Assembly: GCF_002929375.1 (NCBI RefSeq)
Contig: NZ_PJIP01000003.1
Coordinates: 1 to 64,000 of the forward strand
From: Arthrobacter sp. DWC3
GTDB lineage: Bacteria; Actinomycetota; Actinomycetes; Actinomycetales; Micrococcaceae
DNA: 64,000 bases
Direction: 5' to 3'
The first letter of the stretch is position 1. Every line of letters starts with the position of its first letter. Shown here piece after piece: positions 61,889 through 64,000 of this stretch. The translations under genes were made by a program, and so were the position numbers. The notes beneath the pieces are model-generated. The model made no database searches. It saw only the letters and a program-made list of their open reading frames with translations, and had not been told where the DNA came from.

Positions 61889-62278
61889 TCACCGCACGGG
61901 ACGCGAGGACCACCGCGTCGCGCGGGCGCCCCCGTCAGCGTCCCACGCTTCGGCCTCGTCGATCAGCCGGCGGCCGAGCCCCTGCCGCGCGTGATTCGGA
62001 TGCACGGAGACCTGCTCGATGTGCGCAGCACCGTCGACGACGTCGACCAGCAGGTAGGCGACAGGCCCGCCGCCGGAGGCGACCCAGCCCCGACCCGCGT
62101 CGCAGTACTCGGCCAGGACGGACTGCGGCAGGGGCTCGTCCTCCGCGATCACCGCCATCCCCGCGTCGCGGAAGGCGAGGCCCGCGGCACGCTCGACGGC
62201 GGGGAGGAAGGGGACGTCCCACGCGGTCATCGGCCGGACGGTGACCACGCCCGGGGTGGGGGAGGGACGTCCGGGCAC
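61889..62278 (-). pseudogene. GNAT acetyltransferase truncated at the C-terminus
   Basis: A 129-codon frame with a normal GNAT N-terminus (VRPMTAWDVPFLPAVERAAG) and a good motif A (VSVHPNHARQGLGRRLIDEA, about residues 90-109). After AEAW the text turns into an unrelated Arg/Ser end, and the family's motif B region with the 'PYYxRLGF'-like segment is absent from all downstream frames. GTG 62278 has GGAAGGAG six bases upstream, so it is still translated. Probably a decaying gene that may bind acetyl-CoA but lacks part of the fold. Confidence 0.6.
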
Positions 62279-62654
62279 GAGGCGCTCCTTCCGGGGGCGG
62301 CGTGCGTGGCGGGATCCAGGCCGGACGGGCGGGCGCCCCGGCACAGGGCGCTTTGCGGCAGGACGGTTCTTCCTGCGAGGATAGCCGGGCACGAGGATCA
62401 GGAACCAGGGACGGATGAGCATGCTGCGGAGCCTCAGGGCCCGGTCTGCCGCGGAGAGCGGGGTGGCCGCCATGGCCTGCTGCGCGCCCGCGCCGTCGCC
62501 GGCATCCCCATGACAGGCAGCCTCCCGGCCTGACGCACCGCCGAACCCCCTTCGGCGCGCCGATCAGCCGTACCCACGCAACGCGTCGCGCCCCCATGGT
62601 CCGAGCCGGCAGAGTCCGATTCCCTCGACCCTCCAGCTGCTAAGGCCCCCTCCC
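62279..62654. other. Spacer between the truncated GNAT and the FBP-domain gene
   Basis: About 375 bases between divergent genes. The GNAT frame stays open upstream to an ATG at 62473, giving an Arg/Pro-rich extension with one hydrophobic run (RPWFLILVPGYP), but the strong Shine-Dalgarno is at 62278. No other gene, repeat or RNA recognised. Confidence 0.45.
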
Positions 62655-63149
62655 ATGCAACCCCTCTCCATCAAGGACATCCGCTCCTCCTTCATCAACG
62701 CCACCCGGTCCGAGACCGCGAAGCTCACCCCGCCGAAGTACCTCGACACCCTGGACTGGGAGAACCTCGACTTCCTCGGCTGGCGGGACGAGAAGATGCC
62801 GCTCCGCGGCTACCTCGTGGTCCCGGGGGCCCAGCGTCCTACCGGCATCCTCCTCCGGGCACCCGAGGGCGGAGCGCGCAGGAACCGCTCGGTCCTCTGC
62901 GAACTCTGCCGGGACGTGTACTCCAAGGAGGACGTCCTCCTGTGGGTGGCCCGCCGGTCCGGCCAGTCCGGGCGCGACGGCAACACCGTCGGCACGCTGA
63001 TCTGCGCGGACTTCCTCTGCTCGGCGAACGTGCGCCGGGAACCGCCCGCCAGTGAGATCCACCCGGACCCCGCCGTCGTCGTCCGGCGCCAGGCGGGAGA
63101 GCTGCGCGAACGCACCGGGAAGTTCCTCGGCCGGGTGGACCAGCGGTAG
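62655..63149 (+). CDS. FBP-domain (EF-G-binding, FusB-like C-terminal) protein
   Basis: A 164-residue protein matching the FBP_C family, the treble-clef zinc-finger domain of FusB, which binds elongation factor G and frees stalled ribosomes. Zinc-ligand cysteines are in SVLCELCRDVY (about residues 79-89) and GTLICADFLCSANVR (about 114-128). The N-terminal part (IKDIRSSFINATRSE) is the expected helix. Actinobacterial homologues are chromosomal and need not confer fusidic acid resistance. ATG 62655 lacks a good Shine-Dalgarno; TAAGGC lies eight bases upstream. Confidence 0.85.
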   Translation: MQPLSIKDIRSSFINATRSETAKLTPPKYLDTLDWENLDFLGWRDEKMPLRGYLVVPGAQRPTGILLRAPEGGARRNRSVLCELCRDVYSKEDVLLWVARRSGQSGRDGNTVGTLICADFLCSANVRREPPASEIHPDPAVVVRRQAGELRERTGKFLGRVDQR

Positions 63150-63163
63150 CCGCCGCGGCCGGT

Positions 63164-63199
63164 GCCCGGACCCAGCGCTGGTGCGCCCCGGGTCCGGGC
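63164..63199 (+). terminator. First of two hairpins after the FBP-domain gene
   Basis: A 10-bp perfect stem (63164-63173 with 63190-63199) with a 16-nt loop starts 15 bp after the stop codon. Confidence 0.6.
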
Positions 63200-63205
63200 C
63201 GACGC

Positions 63206-63242
63206 CACCGACCGGCGCCCCCGGCGGGGGCGCCGGTCGGTG
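63206..63242 (+). terminator. Second, very strong hairpin after the FBP-domain gene
   Basis: A perfect 17-bp stem (63206-63222 with 63226-63242) with a 3-nt loop. It ends 13 bp before the -10 hexamer of the next gene and so isolates it from upstream transcription. Confidence 0.85.
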
Positions 63243-63267
63243 GACGCCGCTGGGCTAACCTAGAGCA

Positions 63268-64000
63268 GTGACTTACGAGATCGAGATCGGCCGGGCCAAG
63301 CGCGGACGCAGGGCATATTCGCTGGACGACGTGGCGGTGGTGCCCTCCCGGCGCACCCGCGACCCGCTGGACGTCTCCGTGACCTGGCAGATCGACGCCT
63401 ACCAGTTCGAGATGCCCGTGGTCGCCGCCCCCATGGATTCGGCCATGTCGCCCGCCACCGCCATCGCCATGGGACGCCTCGGCGGCCTCGGCGTGCTCAA
63501 CCTCGAAGGGCTGTGGACGCGCTACGAGGATCCGCAGCCCGTCCTGGACGAGATCGCCGGTCTCAGCACCGAGGCCTTCAGCCCGGCGGCCACGCGCCGC
63601 ATGCAGGAGCTGTACAGCGAGCCCATCCGCGCCGAGCTGATCACGAGCCGCCTGGCCGAGATCCGCGAGGCCGGCGTGACGGTCGCGGGTTCCCTCACGC
63701 CGCAGCGCACCCAGCAGTTCTACAAGACCGTCCTCGCGGCCGGCGTCGACATCTTCGTGATCCGCGGCACCACGGTGTCCGCCGAGCACGTGTCGAAGAA
63801 CGAGCAGCCCCTGGACCTGAAGAAGTTCATCTACGAGCTCGACGTCCCGGTGATCGTGGGCGGCGCCGCGGGCTACACGCCCGCCCTCCACCTCATGCGG
63901 ACGGGAGCGGCCGGCGTGCTGGTGGGCTTCGGCGGTGGCGCGACGACGACGACGCGACGCGCGCTCGGCATCCACTCGCCCCTCGCCTCGGCCATCGCCG
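63268..64000 (+). CDS. GuaB3 family IMP-dehydrogenase-related protein (partial, runs off the window)
   Basis: The first ~244 residues are present: IEIGRAKRGRRAYSLDDVAV, DAYQFEMPVVAAPMDSAMSP, GRLGGLGVLNLEGLWTRY, then VPVIVGGAAGYTPALHLMRT. These are typical of the GuaB3 family (TIGR01304-type), relatives of IMP dehydrogenase found in actinobacteria that lack CBS domains; their reaction is uncertain, with GMP-reductase-like activity suggested. GTG 63268 follows TAACCT (63256-63261) by six bases, a leaderless signal. It lies 3.8 kb from guaB, as in many actinobacteria. Confidence 0.9.
   Translation, partial: MTYEIEIGRAKRGRRAYSLDDVAVVPSRRTRDPLDVSVTWQIDAYQFEMPVVAAPMDSAMSPATAIAMGRLGGLGVLNLEGLWTRYEDPQPVLDEIAGLSTEAFSPAATRRMQELYSEPIRAELITSRLAEIREAGVTVAGSLTPQRTQQFYKTVLAAGVDIFVIRGTTVSAEHVSKNEQPLDLKKFIYELDVPVIVGGAAGYTPALHLMRTGAAGVLVGFGGGATTTTRRALGIHSPLASAIA

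Noticed and set aside
63268-64000. Second copy of guaB
   Set aside because: The N-terminal motifs and the lack of CBS domains place it in the GuaB3 family rather than as a duplicate of guaB.

Overview
The window is one continuous stretch of very high-GC DNA with short intergenic gaps, many GTG and some TTG starts, 4-bp ATGA/GTGA gene overlaps, and many genes with a -10-like hexamer (mostly TANNNT) only 6-7 nt before the start codon, as expected of leaderless mRNAs. Gene content (alr-tsaE-tsaB-rimI-tsaD, a groES-groEL operon with CIRCE elements and a His-tailed GroEL, guaB plus a GuaB3-type paralogue, ANTAR regulator, FBP-domain and DinB/maleylpyruvate-isomerase-like proteins) points to an actinobacterium, most likely a member of the Micrococcaceae such as Arthrobacter sensu lato. 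The species cannot be fixed from the sequence alone. No tRNA, rRNA, CRISPR array, transposase or phage module was recognised.

Layout. 0-5.5 kb: end of an aldo/keto reductase, a GNAT, an HpcH/HpaI-type aldolase, a GH4 phospho-glycosidase divergent from a PfkB kinase, an internally collapsed methyltransferase and a zinc-finger/T5orf172-like protein. 5.5-9.5 kb: alanine racemase followed by the TsaE/TsaB/RimI/TsaD block (tRNA t6A synthesis). 10-13.8 kb: small or poorly characterised proteins, including an SRPBCC protein, an NTF2-like protein, a tandem pair of paralogous unknown proteins and a GAF-ANTAR regulator. 13.9-19.7 kb: PTS Enzyme I divergent from a TetR regulator that precedes mtlA (EIICBA) and mtlD, a complete mannitol uptake and oxidation unit apart from HPr. 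19.8-24.6 kb: small protein, GCS2-type ligase, shikimate-dehydrogenase-like protein, amylosucrase.

24.6-30.2 kb: a beta-galactosidase/sugar ABC importer operon behind two inverted LacI-type operator copies. 30.2-39.6 kb: an ABC exporter divergent from a TetR regulator, then single-gene units (DinB-like, VOC, APC permease, PhzF, GNAT fragment, YbaK/EbsC, LacI, DUF503). 39.6-47.5 kb: a two-component system bracketed on the same strand by two beta-lactamase-fold lipoproteins, then a HAD phosphatase and a THUMP-like methyltransferase. 47.5-51.4 kb: a YclNOPQ/Fat-like iron-siderophore ABC importer behind a DtxR/IdeR-like dyad. 51.4-55.5 kb: groES-groEL under two CIRCE elements, a dyad-rich convergent spacer, and RNase J. 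55.8-64 kb: an OafA-type acyltransferase with SGNH domain, guaB, an ABC exporter, a truncated GNAT, an FBP-domain protein and a GuaB3-type protein that runs off the end.

The strongest candidates for a second look are: the widespread leaderless-promoter signature; a methyltransferase gene that seems to have shrunk by two in-frame deletions; the tandem paralogues, one of which sits behind a leaderless 14-codon micro-ORF coupled by a GTGA overlap; the long hairpin between groES and groEL; the nested dyad between groEL and rnj; the twin inverted LacI operators; and several short tandem-repeat tracts at gene ends. No wholly new multi-gene system could be demonstrated.
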